From contig CAXYVG010000060.1 in assembly GCA_964292325.1 (NCBI GenBank), positions 1 through 23,256 of the forward strand: a stretch of 23,256 bases of DNA, given 5' to 3'. Shown piece by piece: positions 14,845 through 22,513 of this stretch. A program made the translations under genes and the position numbers. The stretch's first letter is position 1. Each line of letters begins with the position of its first letter. The DNA comes from CTSoil-075 sp964292325. GTDB taxonomy: Bacteria; Bacillota; Negativicutes; DSM-13327. The notes below the pieces were generated by a model. That model made no database searches. It had not been told where the DNA came from and worked only from the letters and a program-made list of their open reading frames with translations.

Positions 14845-16074
14845 TCATGCAAATTCTTCATCGTATTCTTTTTCATTCATAGCACCTTGTTTATTATTCA
14901 TAATGTGATAGCCATAAATTACGGCAAATGTTAACAAAAATAAAATAGAAATCCGATACATCATCGCATAATTAGTATGTGTAGCAATTAACCCTAACAC
15001 TACAGCACCAATTGCATATCCTAAATCCAAAGAAGATAAAAATGTTCCATTGGCAGCACCCTTACGTTCCGCAGGTGCTCGTTGAATGGCCCATGCTTGC
15101 AACGAAGGATGAGCCGCTCCATATCCTAAGCCATAGCATAATGATGCTACAATTAAAGAGTACATTGAGGTCGCATAGGATAATAGACCAAGACCCACGA
15201 TCATAAATAATACTCCTGGTATTATCACAAACGCATGCCCCTTGCGGTCAAATAATTTTCCAGCAAATGGACGACTAATTAAAATCATTACAACATGACC
15301 AACAAAATAGATCCCGACATTTTCAATACCCGTTTCCTGCCCAAAGAGCATGATAAAGCTCATAATTCCGCCAAAAGTAATCGAATGCAAAAAGCACAAA
15401 AAAGCAGGTAACAATGCACTTTTCTCAAATAAATCACTCCAACTGAAGCCTTTTTTAACGTGATTGGCTTTCGATATTTTTTTAACAGAGTCAATGGATA
15501 TACCTTGCGTCAACAACATTCCACCAACCACTAATAGTGTAGAAATCAGTAAAATGACATCAAAATTATAACGCTTCATAGCCTCAATTCCTAATACCGT
15601 AGCAAAAGATGTTCCAAGAATAATGGATAATGCAAAATATCCTGTTCCTTCCCCCCGGCGCTTAGGAGAGACAATATCAGACATAATCGTTGCTAGCACC
15701 GTTGACGTCATCCCCCAACCAATTCCCTGGCAAAAGCGTAGCACTAAAATAATGGCAATTCCTGAAGCTACAAAATAAGAACAATTAAAAATAATAAGGA
15801 TACACATGCCTGCGATAAGCAACGGTCTTCGTCCTAAAGTATCTGCAGCATTACCACTTATCGAACGCACAATAAGAGCAGAAATGGAAACAACAGCAAA
15901 AGGTAGACTAGCCTGTAGATCATTTCCTCCAATTTGTTTAATATAGAGTGGAAAAGTGGGAATCAACATTAAAATTCCTTGATATACAAAAAAATTCCCA
16001 CATAGGAGTAACAAAAAACTTTTTGACCATAATGTTGTAGTACTGACATTTTCAACTTTTTTTGCTTGCATCAT
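14845..16074 (-). CDS. MFS drug/metabolite exporter (DHA1-like)
   Basis: This is a 409-residue, 12-helix major facilitator protein. The loop 2-3 motif A is GNAADTLGRRP (74-84), and a related motif, GKLFDRKG, sits in the second half. It exports small molecules in exchange for protons; the substrate is unknown. The MarR gene ends 40 bp upstream on the same strand, so the two probably form a regulator-exporter operon induced by the exported compound. Two ATGs stand in tandem (16074 and 16071) after GGAGG; the second has the better spacing (7 nt), so the true start may be three bases downstream. Confidence 0.9.
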   Translation of the reverse strand: MMQAKKVENVSTTTLWSKSFLLLLCGNFFVYQGILMLIPTFPLYIKQIGGNDLQASLPFAVVSISALIVRSISGNAADTLGRRPLLIAGMCILIIFNCSYFVASGIAIILVLRFCQGIGWGMTSTVLATIMSDIVSPKRRGEGTGYFALSIILGTSFATVLGIEAMKRYNFDVILLISTLLVVGGMLLTQGISIDSVKKISKANHVKKGFSWSDLFEKSALLPAFLCFLHSITFGGIMSFIMLFGQETGIENVGIYFVGHVVMILISRPFAGKLFDRKGHAFVIIPGVLFMIVGLGLLSYATSMYSLIVASLCYGLGYGAAHPSLQAWAIQRAPAERKGAANGTFLSSLDLGYAIGAVVLGLIATHTNYAMMYRISILFLLTFAVIYGYHIMNNKQGAMNEKEYDEEFA

Positions 16075-16114
16075 ATAACCTCCATTTATATTACTACTTT
16101 CTCATTACTAGAAT

Positions 16115-16555
16115 CTATATAGTAACATCCCTTTCATATTGCTGTGCATTTTGAAAAATAATTTGTAACAACATCGTAAGTTGCTGTTGGTTCTCCTCAG
16201 ATAGATTAGTTAAAATACTATTTCGATGTTGCCCAATGATTTCACTCCACGTCGAATATTGCTCCACAGCCTTTTCTGTCAGGGTCACTTTTTTCTCTCT
16301 TCTATCATCACCTGCAATCCTTATAATGAATCCCTTTTGTTCCAACTTGACTAAGCTTTTAGATACTGCAGGCGGCTCAATATTCAAATAAACTGCTAGC
16401 GCTCCTTGCGTCATGGATCCTCTCTCGTATAGCGTCACAATAATGGACCACTCAGAGTGATAGATTCCATGAGACTCTAATCTTTTATTTACACCCTTGG
16501 AAATAATACGGACTGTTTGAAAAAGCTGATGCAATAGCAATTCCGAGTTTTTCAT
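16115..16555 (-). CDS. MarR-family transcriptional repressor
   Basis: This 146-residue winged-helix protein has the usual MarR length. The helix-turn-helix spans about 47-75 (SMTQGALAVYLNIEPPAVSK), the wing is GDDRREKKVTLT, and N- and C-terminal helices form the dimer. It very likely represses itself and the exporter gene downstream, with release by a small ligand. The promoter and a palindromic operator lie just upstream. The RBS is only moderate. Confidence 0.92.
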   Translation of the reverse strand: MKNSELLLHQLFQTVRIISKGVNKRLESHGIYHSEWSIIVTLYERGSMTQGALAVYLNIEPPAVSKSLVKLEQKGFIIRIAGDDRREKKVTLTEKAVEQYSTWSEIIGQHRNSILTNLSEENQQQLTMLLQIIFQNAQQYERDVTI

Positions 16556-16578
16556 ACGTTCATCTTCTTTCGCTCAAT

Positions 16579-16593
16579 TAGTTAACTAGTTAA
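16579..16593. promoter_or_regulatory. Probable MarR operator (overlapping palindromes)
   Basis: TTAACTAGTTAA (16582-16593) is a perfect 12-bp palindrome overlapping a second one, TAGTTAACTA (16579-16588). It lies directly downstream of the marR -10 box, where a bound repressor would block transcription. AT-rich palindromes of this kind are typical MarR sites. Confidence 0.65.
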
Positions 16594-16603
16594 GTATTAT
16601 TTA

Positions 16604-16632
16604 ATAATATACACTTATAATGCATTTGTCAA
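16604..16632 (-). promoter_or_regulatory. Sigma-A promoter of the marR-exporter operon
   Basis: The minus strand has a perfect -35 TTGACA (16632-16627), a 17-bp spacer and the -10 box TATTAT (16609-16604). The predicted start site falls near 16597, next to the palindromic operator. Confidence 0.85.
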
Positions 16633-16717
16633 TCAAACAGAGGGCATGTGTAAAAGTACTTATAAAAAATCAGCTAAACTACCATAATAACTAAAATAAT
16701 CGATGGGAGATAGTATT

Positions 16718-16954
16718 ATGGAAAATTGGGATTTTTATTTAGTCTATCAACGAGTCATATATATGATTCTACATTATTGTTCCTTATGGGCAATACTAAC
16801 TTGCATAATCGCATCTGGTATTTCATGGCGCCTTTTCACACTATTAAGCGCGCAAAACTCAAATGCCGATGATGCATATCTTGCCTGGTGGACAACAGCA
16901 TTCTGGGGTAGCGCATCCATATTGTTTTTCCTTGTTGGCCTTATATTCGCCTAG
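16718..16954 (+). CDS. Small two-helix membrane protein, 78 residues
   Basis: This is the only well-supported gene on the plus strand. I start it at the ATG at 16718 because GGGAGA lies 7 nt before it, rather than at the ATG at 16703. The protein begins MENWDFYLVYQ and has two hydrophobic helices (about 14-37 and 60-78) joined by a polar segment (SAQNSNADDAYLAWW). It is rich in Trp and Tyr. I do not recognise a family. Its stop codon (16952-16954) abuts the stop of the gerC remnant on the other strand. A second copy of its last nine codons is found at 18245-18271, marking a duplication breakpoint. Confidence 0.7.
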   Translation: MENWDFYLVYQRVIYMILHYCSLWAILTCIIASGISWRLFTLLSAQNSNADDAYLAWWTTAFWGSASILFFLVGLIFA

Positions 16955-17013
16955 CTAATCATGCTCACCAACGCCTCTAATATTCACATGAACTGAAACG
17001 ATCAAAGGGATAG
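16928..17013. repeat. 86-bp direct repeat, left copy (duplication scar)
   Basis: 16928-17013 matches 18245-18330 with only two differences in 86 bp (offset 1317). It spans the end of the small membrane gene and the last about 59 bp of gerC. Similarity resumes at 17017 with offset 2470, so a 1153-bp segment is missing from this copy. Confidence 0.92.
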
Positions 17014-17034
17014 CGGATTTATTCTACTTTGCAT
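16955..17034 (-). pseudogene. gerC remnant (gerC') with 1153-bp internal deletion
   Basis: The 80 bp correspond to the first about 18 bp and the last about 59 bp of the intact gerC at 18272-19504. The ATG (17034) and its overlap with the end of gerB' are preserved, but 1153 bp are gone. The join is out of frame: translation would give MQSRINPLSL and stop at TGA. The lipobox, the whole lipoprotein body and the reading frame of the C-terminus are lost, so no GerC product is made from this copy. Confidence 0.9.
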
Positions 17035-18131
17035 TGTTGATCACTGCCTTTCTTCCACCAGACTAAAAATAATAGTATAGGAATGATAGCAAAAGAAAAA
17101 AACAAGACAATAAACATACTAAAATGCTGAAATACCATCTGTCGCTCTGGAGTATCAACAAAACTGCTAATAAAAAAAATCAGTGGAAAAAAGACTAAAA
17201 TAAATATGCGGTGATCATTGTATTTTAAATATTTCCGACAACCTTCTGCTAAAGTAAAATAACTTAGAACCATAGATATATACGTTACTGGTATAAAAAA
17301 CATAATCATATAGTTTTCCAACCGCTCAATAAAGGTTCCCGGCAGCTCTACACTTTTCATTGCGTAAATTACTGGATATTGAACACTTGCACCAGTCTTC
17401 GCAGTGACAGCGCCGATGAACACTATGTCACCCAAGACATATATTGTACTAATAGCCAAAAATCCCCATCCGACAGTTCGAGTAAAACTAACTTTTCCGC
17501 GGCTTGCTAATGGCAAGAATACCAGCAATGACTCATACCCGGGATAATATTCTGTATGATCGGCAACCCCCTGCAATATTCCGATAAAGTTATCTGGCCA
17601 AAGGGGCAACAAATTCAATGGCTCAAAATTGAGAAAAATAAGACTATAAAACAAAAAAAGCATAGGCACTGCAAAAACTAAAATCTGAATTACGCGCAGA
17701 ATAGTTCCCCAATTCTGCATGACACAGTAAACCACAGCGATCAATAGAACAATAATTAAAAACTCATGCGGCGTACGGTCGAACAGAAATATAGAACTCA
17801 ATGTAGTAAGCGCTATTGTGCAATTGATGATATTAACCAGCAGCACTGCTATGAAAACAAGAAAAATAATAGCCCCAAACTTTTTACCAACCAAACGAGG
17901 AATATATTCACCAATTGTTTCTTCTGGAAACTGCTCGGCAAGACGAATCATTAAATAGGCTGCGGAATAAAAAAGCAATCCGGCCAGCGCCGAGCTCAGC
18001 CATGCGAATTGTTGCGAATGACTTAACATATACGTTGATGCGGGGAGAAGCCGGGCGGTAAGTAAACCAGCTGTGGCAGCTATCCCCAATTGCCATGGTG
18101 ACATTTTCCCTTTTGTCTCAAGATTCGCCAT
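17019..18131 (-). CDS. gerB: GerB-type germinant receptor permease subunit, second copy (GerB')
   Basis: This is a 370-residue, roughly 10-helix inner-membrane protein of the spore germination permease family (GerAB/APC-like), which forms the germinant-binding subunit of spore receptors. It aligns without a single gap to the GerB at 19489-20601; I count about 60 substitutions (about 83% identity). Differences cluster at residues 18-40 (8 of 11 positions changed in 30-40) and about 191-256, while 61-94 and 262-286 are almost identical. GGTGAGGAG precedes the ATG. It is flanked by scars of gerA and gerC, yet its own frame is intact, which argues for selection to keep it. It probably pairs with GerA and GerC of the upstream operon. 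Confidence 0.93.
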   Translation of the reverse strand: MANLETKGKMSPWQLGIAATAGLLTARLLPASTYMLSHSQQFAWLSSALAGLLFYSAAYLMIRLAEQFPEETIGEYIPRLVGKKFGAIIFLVFIAVLLVNIINCTIALTTLSSIFLFDRTPHEFLIIVLLIAVVYCVMQNWGTILRVIQILVFAVPMLFLFYSLIFLNFEPLNLLPLWPDNFIGILQGVADHTEYYPGYESLLVFLPLASRGKVSFTRTVGWGFLAISTIYVLGDIVFIGAVTAKTGASVQYPVIYAMKSVELPGTFIERLENYMIMFFIPVTYISMVLSYFTLAEGCRKYLKYNDHRIFILVFFPLIFFISSFVDTPERQMVFQHFSMFIVLFFSFAIIPILLFLVWWKKGSDQQCKVE

Positions 18132-18208
18132 TACTCCTCACCACCTATTCTAGTTCCATCTTTAGGATCAAGTCTTTGGCATGGGATTAATCCCTTAGAG
18201 ATTACTTG
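18131..18208 (-). pseudogene. gerA remnant (gerA') with about 1.6-kb internal deletion
   Basis: 18131-18187 matches the 3' end of gerA (20601-20658) apart from a one-base deletion and several substitutions; the last codons still read KDGTRIGGEE-stop, overlapping the gerB' ATG as in the intact operon. 18195-18208 then matches the leader just upstream of the gerA start (22263-22276), so about 1.6 kb of the 1650-bp gene is missing. The short stretch AAGGGATTAATCCCATG left at the join could open only a four-codon frame. Confidence 0.85.
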
Positions 18209-18244
18209 ATTTGTTATTTTTTATGGGGTTGCTTTAAGGTTACA

Positions 18245-18330
18245 TTCCTTGTTGGCCTTATATTCGCCTAGCTAATCATGCTCACCAACTCCTCTAATAT
18301 TCACATTAACTGAAACGATCAAAGGGATAG
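18245..18330. repeat. 86-bp direct repeat, right copy; holds 3' end of the small membrane gene
   Basis: 18245-18271 is an exact copy of the last 27 bp of the small plus-strand membrane gene (FLVGLIFA plus stop), without the rest of that gene. The remainder is the 3' end of gerC. The abrupt start at 18245 marks the tandem-duplication join; 18209-18244 resembles neither the gerA upstream region nor the small gene. No hairpin terminator is present between gerC and gerB'. Confidence 0.9.
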
Positions 18331-19504
18331 TTGGATAAATTTCCTCCCAACGATCCTTAATTTTTTTCCATTCGAAGGGATGATACCCTTTTAATCTGGC
18401 CTTAGCGTTGGGAATATCAACACCTAGCTTCTGTTGAAACGCCCAGTAATCCTGAGCGTTTTGTGAAACTTCTTGGGCAATTGCCTGTTCTATACTGTGC
18501 AAAAACAGCAAATCATGCATATCATGTGTACCAGTACAATTCATTTCACCAATATTACCCTGCATCGTAATATCAAGAGTAAAATAGATAGTATCTCCTT
18601 CAATATGCGGAGTAAGCTTTGTATCATGCTGAAATAACTCATAGACAATCTCCTGCTCTGGATGATCAGGGCACTTGATGGATATAACTGCTGACTTTTC
18701 CGTGCCAAAGATAAACTTAATTCCTCGGGTAAGATACTCATCAGCGTATCCCATCAGGACGTCGTGTTTAAATAAAAAAATCCCGCCTAATTTAAACACG
18801 TTATCGCTATAGTCCAGCCGCGGTAGTGCGTAATCAGTGCCATTATCCATTGCTTGGATAATATAACCCATATCAGTTCTGGCTCCGCCTACATGAATGT
18901 TTTTCTTGTGGTTTCTAATTAGACCATCCAGATACCGCCCTCCTGGCTCTCCTGTGGGTGGATTATACTGGGCAATTGCTTTAGCTTCGCCGGGAGTAAT
19001 AAATATTTTTGTGCGCGAACGCATTTCTGGGTCGCGACGAAAAAAATCAAGAATGGGTCGTAACCCGTTTTTCTTTACAGCAGCTTCGCTTATGACAATG
19101 GCACCAAGGTGTTCAAAAAATAAGCTCTTACTACTCTGACCGAGCATATCTCGTACCATTTCAAACATGGGCTTACCAGTGTCTGAGATAACAAAAGTTT
19201 TTTCAGCTTGTACCCCTCCTTTACTTTCGGTTTTAGCAAGTTTTAGAATCTGAAGACTCAGCATATATTCTTTCGTACCTTGCTTTTGTACAAAGGTCTG
19301 CGTTTTTGCTATTTGTTTTTCAGACTCTGATTTTTTTATAATATCAGCGTCATCAATTGCAGCGACCAAGACAAAATTACGGTCTTGCGTCTCTTTTGCA
19401 TCCCAACACCCTATTGTAAGCATGCAAACACAAAGGCTAATCCCCACTGCCGCAATTCGCCAGACTATAGTAGCAATCTTCTCTTTATTTATTCTACTTC
19501 GCAT
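18272..19504 (-). CDS. gerC: GerC-type germinant receptor lipoprotein
   Basis: This 410-residue Ger(x)C-family protein has a positively charged start, a hydrophobic signal segment and the lipobox LTIGC (Cys33) followed by WDAKETQDRN, the family's usual start of the mature protein. It is expected to be diacylglycerol-anchored on the outer face of the spore inner membrane and to be needed for receptor assembly with GerA and GerB. Its ATG overlaps the end of gerB by 16 bp. The protein is slightly longer than many GerC members because of the N-terminal extension. Its stop lies one base from the remnant of the convergent small membrane gene. Confidence 0.93.
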   Translation of the reverse strand: MRSRINKEKIATIVWRIAAVGISLCVCMLTIGCWDAKETQDRNFVLVAAIDDADIIKKSESEKQIAKTQTFVQKQGTKEYMLSLQILKLAKTESKGGVQAEKTFVISDTGKPMFEMVRDMLGQSSKSLFFEHLGAIVISEAAVKKNGLRPILDFFRRDPEMRSRTKIFITPGEAKAIAQYNPPTGEPGGRYLDGLIRNHKKNIHVGGARTDMGYIIQAMDNGTDYALPRLDYSDNVFKLGGIFLFKHDVLMGYADEYLTRGIKFIFGTEKSAVISIKCPDHPEQEIVYELFQHDTKLTPHIEGDTIYFTLDITMQGNIGEMNCTGTHDMHDLLFLHSIEQAIAQEVSQNAQDYWAFQQKLGVDIPNAKARLKGYHPFEWKKIKDRWEEIYPTIPLIVSVNVNIRGVGEHD

Positions 19505-20601
19505 TGTTGATCACTGCCTTTCTTCCGCCAGACTAAAAATAATAATATAGGAATGATAACAAAAGAAAAGAACAAGGCAATAAACATACTAAAATACTGA
19601 AATACCGCCTGCCTCTGTGGGGTATCAACAAAACTGCTAACAAAAAAAATCAGTGGCAAAAAGACTGGAATAAATATTCGGTGATCATTGTATTTTAAAT
19701 ATTTCCGGCAACCTTCTGCTACAACAAAATAACTTAGAGCCATCGATATATACGTTACGGGTATAAAAAACATAATCATATAGTTTTCCAAACGTTCAAT
19801 AAAAGTTCCCGGTAATTCCACACTCTTCATTCCATAAATAACCGGTTCTTGGATAAGTTCAACGGTTTTAGCCGTAATACTGCCGATTAACACGATACCA
19901 CCAAATACATATATCAGTGTAATAACTAGGAATCCCCAACCTACAGTCCGCGCGAAACTAATTTCCCCGCGGTTTGCTAACGGCAAGAGCACTAACAATG
20001 ATTCATATCCTGCGTAATAATCCGTGTGATAGGCAACCCCCTGCAATATCCCGATAAAGTTATCTGGCCAAAGAGGCAACAGATTTAGCGGCTCAAAATT
20101 GAGCCAAATAAGGCTATAAAATATATAAAGCATGGGTAGTGCAAAAATTAAAATCTGAATTACGCGCAGAATAGTGCCCCAATTCTGCATAGCACAGTAA
20201 ACTACAGCTATCAGTAGAACAATCACTAAAAACTCATGGGGAGTACGGTCAAACAGAAATGTAGAACTCAATGTAGTAAGCGCTATTGTGCAATTGATAA
20301 TATCGACCAGTAATACTGTTATGAAAACAAGAAAAATGATAGCCCCAAATTTCTTACCAACCAAACGAGGAATATATTCACCAATTGTTTCTTCTGGAAA
20401 CTGCTCGGCAAGACGAATCATTAGATAGGCTGCTGAATAAAAAAATACTCCGGCCAATGCCGAGCTTAGCCATAAGAATTGTTCCGAATAAATTACAACA
20501 TTCGTTGTTGCGGAGAGAAGTCGGGCAGTAAGTAATCCAGATGTAGAAATAATCCCCAATTGCCAGGGTGACATTTTCCCTTTTCTCTCAAGATTCTCCA
20601 T
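19489..20601 (-). CDS. gerB: GerB-type germinant receptor permease subunit (operon copy)
   Basis: This is a 370-residue polytopic protein of the endospore germination permease family (APC-like fold, about 10 helices). The family binds the germinant (amino acid, sugar or nucleoside) and signals to GerA/GerC. It lies in the canonical order gerA-gerB-gerC: the ATG overlaps the gerA stop (TAATG arrangement) and its 3' end overlaps gerC. The segment LAEQFPEETIGEYIPRLVG is typical of the family. It is the paralogue of the stand-alone gerB' at 17019-18131, with identical length. The germinant cannot be predicted from the sequence. Confidence 0.94.
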   Translation of the reverse strand: MENLERKGKMSPWQLGIISTSGLLTARLLSATTNVVIYSEQFLWLSSALAGVFFYSAAYLMIRLAEQFPEETIGEYIPRLVGKKFGAIIFLVFITVLLVDIINCTIALTTLSSTFLFDRTPHEFLVIVLLIAVVYCAMQNWGTILRVIQILIFALPMLYIFYSLIWLNFEPLNLLPLWPDNFIGILQGVAYHTDYYAGYESLLVLLPLANRGEISFARTVGWGFLVITLIYVFGGIVLIGSITAKTVELIQEPVIYGMKSVELPGTFIERLENYMIMFFIPVTYISMALSYFVVAEGCRKYLKYNDHRIFIPVFLPLIFFVSSFVDTPQRQAVFQYFSMFIALFFSFVIIPILLFLVWRKKGSDQQCEVE

Positions 20602-22250
20602 TACTCCTCACCACCTATTCTCATTCGATCTTTAGGACCAAGCCTTTTGGGACGGGATGTTAAAAATTTAACAGGGAATCGCATCAACCCATCCTTCCAA
20701 TCTTCTATAAGAGTGATGTCAAAAAGATCTCCCAGATAAGATTCACTATAGGTGCGCAATGAACAGAGAAAAACAATCATCACAATCGAAGAAATAACAA
20801 CTCCGTACAGTCCTAACACAGAGGCAGCTATCAGAGCTGAAATTCGAAAAAAGCGCAAAGCCATGCCAAAGGTATAGGAAGGCATGCTGAACGCGGATAA
20901 ACCAGCAAGAGCGATTACGACAACCAATAGTGCATTGACTAACGCCGCTTCTACAACTGTCGTACCAATAACCAAGGCTCCTACAACCCCTGCGGCTGCA
21001 GCCAGCTTTTGTGGTAACCGGACAATGGCTTCTTGAAAGATTTCCAAAAGTCCCTCCATCAAAAACGCCTCTAATAGCGATGGAAACGGAGTTCTCGCCC
21101 TGAGTTCAGCAATAGAAAAAGCCAGCCCAGATGGTAACATACCAGGGTGATAAGACACTATACATACATAAAGTGCTGGCAAAAAAACAGCAATGAGGGC
21201 CGACAAATATCGCATACATCGTATTAGGCTTGCTACAGCAGGCCGCTCCGTATAATCATCAACAGACTGCATTAAATCCTGAAGTGTGATCGGAAGCATC
21301 ATCGCTGTTGGTGAATTATCAACAAAAATACTTATTCTTCCTTCGTAAAGACCAGCAACAATCTTGTCTGGTCTTTCGGTGGCTAAAACCTGCGGAAACG
21401 GATTCCAAATCCGGTCAATTAAGAATTCTTCAATATTAGCGGAAAGAATAACCTTATCGATGCAAATCGCCAATAATTGATTGCGGACTTCATCCACTAG
21501 TCCTGCCTTTACAATATCATCAACATATAACAACGCCACAGAAGTTTGTGTTCTAGAACCAATTTCAAATATTTCAACCTTTAAACTTGGGTCCTTCGTC
21601 CGGCGCCTTACTAAAGCGATGTTGTCGCTAAGTGTTTCGTTAAAGGAATCATGGGGGCCTTTTGCAACATCTTCATTTTCAGCCTTACTGATTTGCCTTT
21701 TCTCATATTTGACAGCATCAATTGATAACAGCTCTGAAATACCATCAATTAGTAAAAGCGAATGACCTGTAAGAATATCAGTTATTACTTCTGTAGGTTT
21801 TATAACAACTGTAACATTGGCAGCGGTAAGTAAGAGATTAGCAATCTCGTTTATATCACCAACCGGCTTACTATTTTCTAATCTACCGGTTAAACATTCA
21901 AGTACCGTCCTTTCTAATTTACTTGTATCTGTTAGTCCGCTTACATACACTAACAACGCCTTCGCTTTGCCTGCTCGAAAGGATCGGTACTTAACATCAT
22001 CACAGTACGCTAAGGCACCGCGCACTAACTGCTCATTCATTTCAATATTGTTCGTAAAGATGAACGGTTGTCCCTCTGGAGCTGTAGCTTTACGCAGATC
22101 TTTGACTACAACGTCGATGGCAGACTCAACCTCTTTACTTTTTTGAACTTGCTTTTCTAATTCTGCCAACTTTTGAAGTGTTGTGTTAATCGAAGAACTA
22201 GGCTGCACAGTAGATAGCTTATTAAGCCTAAATCGCAGTGATTTATCCAT
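20601..22250 (-). CDS. gerA: GerA-type germinant receptor subunit
   Basis: This 549-residue protein of the GerA/SpoVAF family has a large soluble N-terminal part (about 1-340). That part includes the conserved KGPHDSFNETLSDNIALVRRR (197-217) and IEEFLIDRIWNPFPQVLATERPD. Transmembrane helices follow (about 346-367, 413-437, 438-458, 470-495), with the hallmark TPFPSLLEAFLMEGLLE. GerA subunits oligomerise into the germination channel complex in the spore inner membrane. AAGGGGG lies upstream of the ATG. It is the first gene of the receptor operon. In spore formers such operons are usually read in the forespore by sigma-G; I see no sigma-G site that I would defend. Confidence 0.94.
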   Translation of the reverse strand: MDKSLRFRLNKLSTVQPSSSINTTLQKLAELEKQVQKSKEVESAIDVVVKDLRKATAPEGQPFIFTNNIEMNEQLVRGALAYCDDVKYRSFRAGKAKALLVYVSGLTDTSKLERTVLECLTGRLENSKPVGDINEIANLLLTAANVTVVIKPTEVITDILTGHSLLLIDGISELLSIDAVKYEKRQISKAENEDVAKGPHDSFNETLSDNIALVRRRTKDPSLKVEIFEIGSRTQTSVALLYVDDIVKAGLVDEVRNQLLAICIDKVILSANIEEFLIDRIWNPFPQVLATERPDKIVAGLYEGRISIFVDNSPTAMMLPITLQDLMQSVDDYTERPAVASLIRCMRYLSALIAVFLPALYVCIVSYHPGMLPSGLAFSIAELRARTPFPSLLEAFLMEGLLEIFQEAIVRLPQKLAAAAGVVGALVIGTTVVEAALVNALLVVVIALAGLSAFSMPSYTFGMALRFFRISALIAASVLGLYGVVISSIVMIVFLCSLRTYSESYLGDLFDITLIEDWKDGLMRFPVKFLTSRPKRLGPKDRMRIGGEE

Positions 22251-22347
22251 AACGAGTCCCCCTTAGAGATCACTTGAATAGCTTTCCCTAAACTCAATAA
22301 CCTATACAGCCTACTTTCCATGACTTACATCAATGAAAAACAGCGCG

Positions 22348-22386
22348 AAAAGCACCAACTCATATTATCAATGAGTTGGCGCTTTT
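22348..22386 (-). terminator. Intrinsic terminator between the SOD gene and gerA
   Basis: AAAAGC-A-CCAACTCAT (22348-22362) pairs with ATGAGTTGG-C-GCTTTT (22371-22386), with one A/C mismatch and a loop of about 8 nt. It ends the SOD transcript on the minus strand. T tracts are short on both sides. Confidence 0.75.
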
Positions 22387-22513
22387 CTATAGCTTAATTT
22401 ATCTATTTACTTTGCAAAACTTTATTCATTTGCTACTTATTTCATAGTATTTTTCATTATACATAAGATTTACTCTATTTTATAATCCATTCTTATTCTC
22501 ATCATCAAGGTCT

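Noticed and set aside
21817..22146. 109-codon plus-strand frame opposite gerA
   Set aside because: It is antisense to the conserved soluble domain of GerA, with no RBS.
22277..22347. Possible sigma-G promoter before gerA
   Set aside because: TGTATA and CTATTCA elements are present on the minus strand, but their spacing (about 21 bp) is too long for sigma-G; I would not call it without a mapped start.
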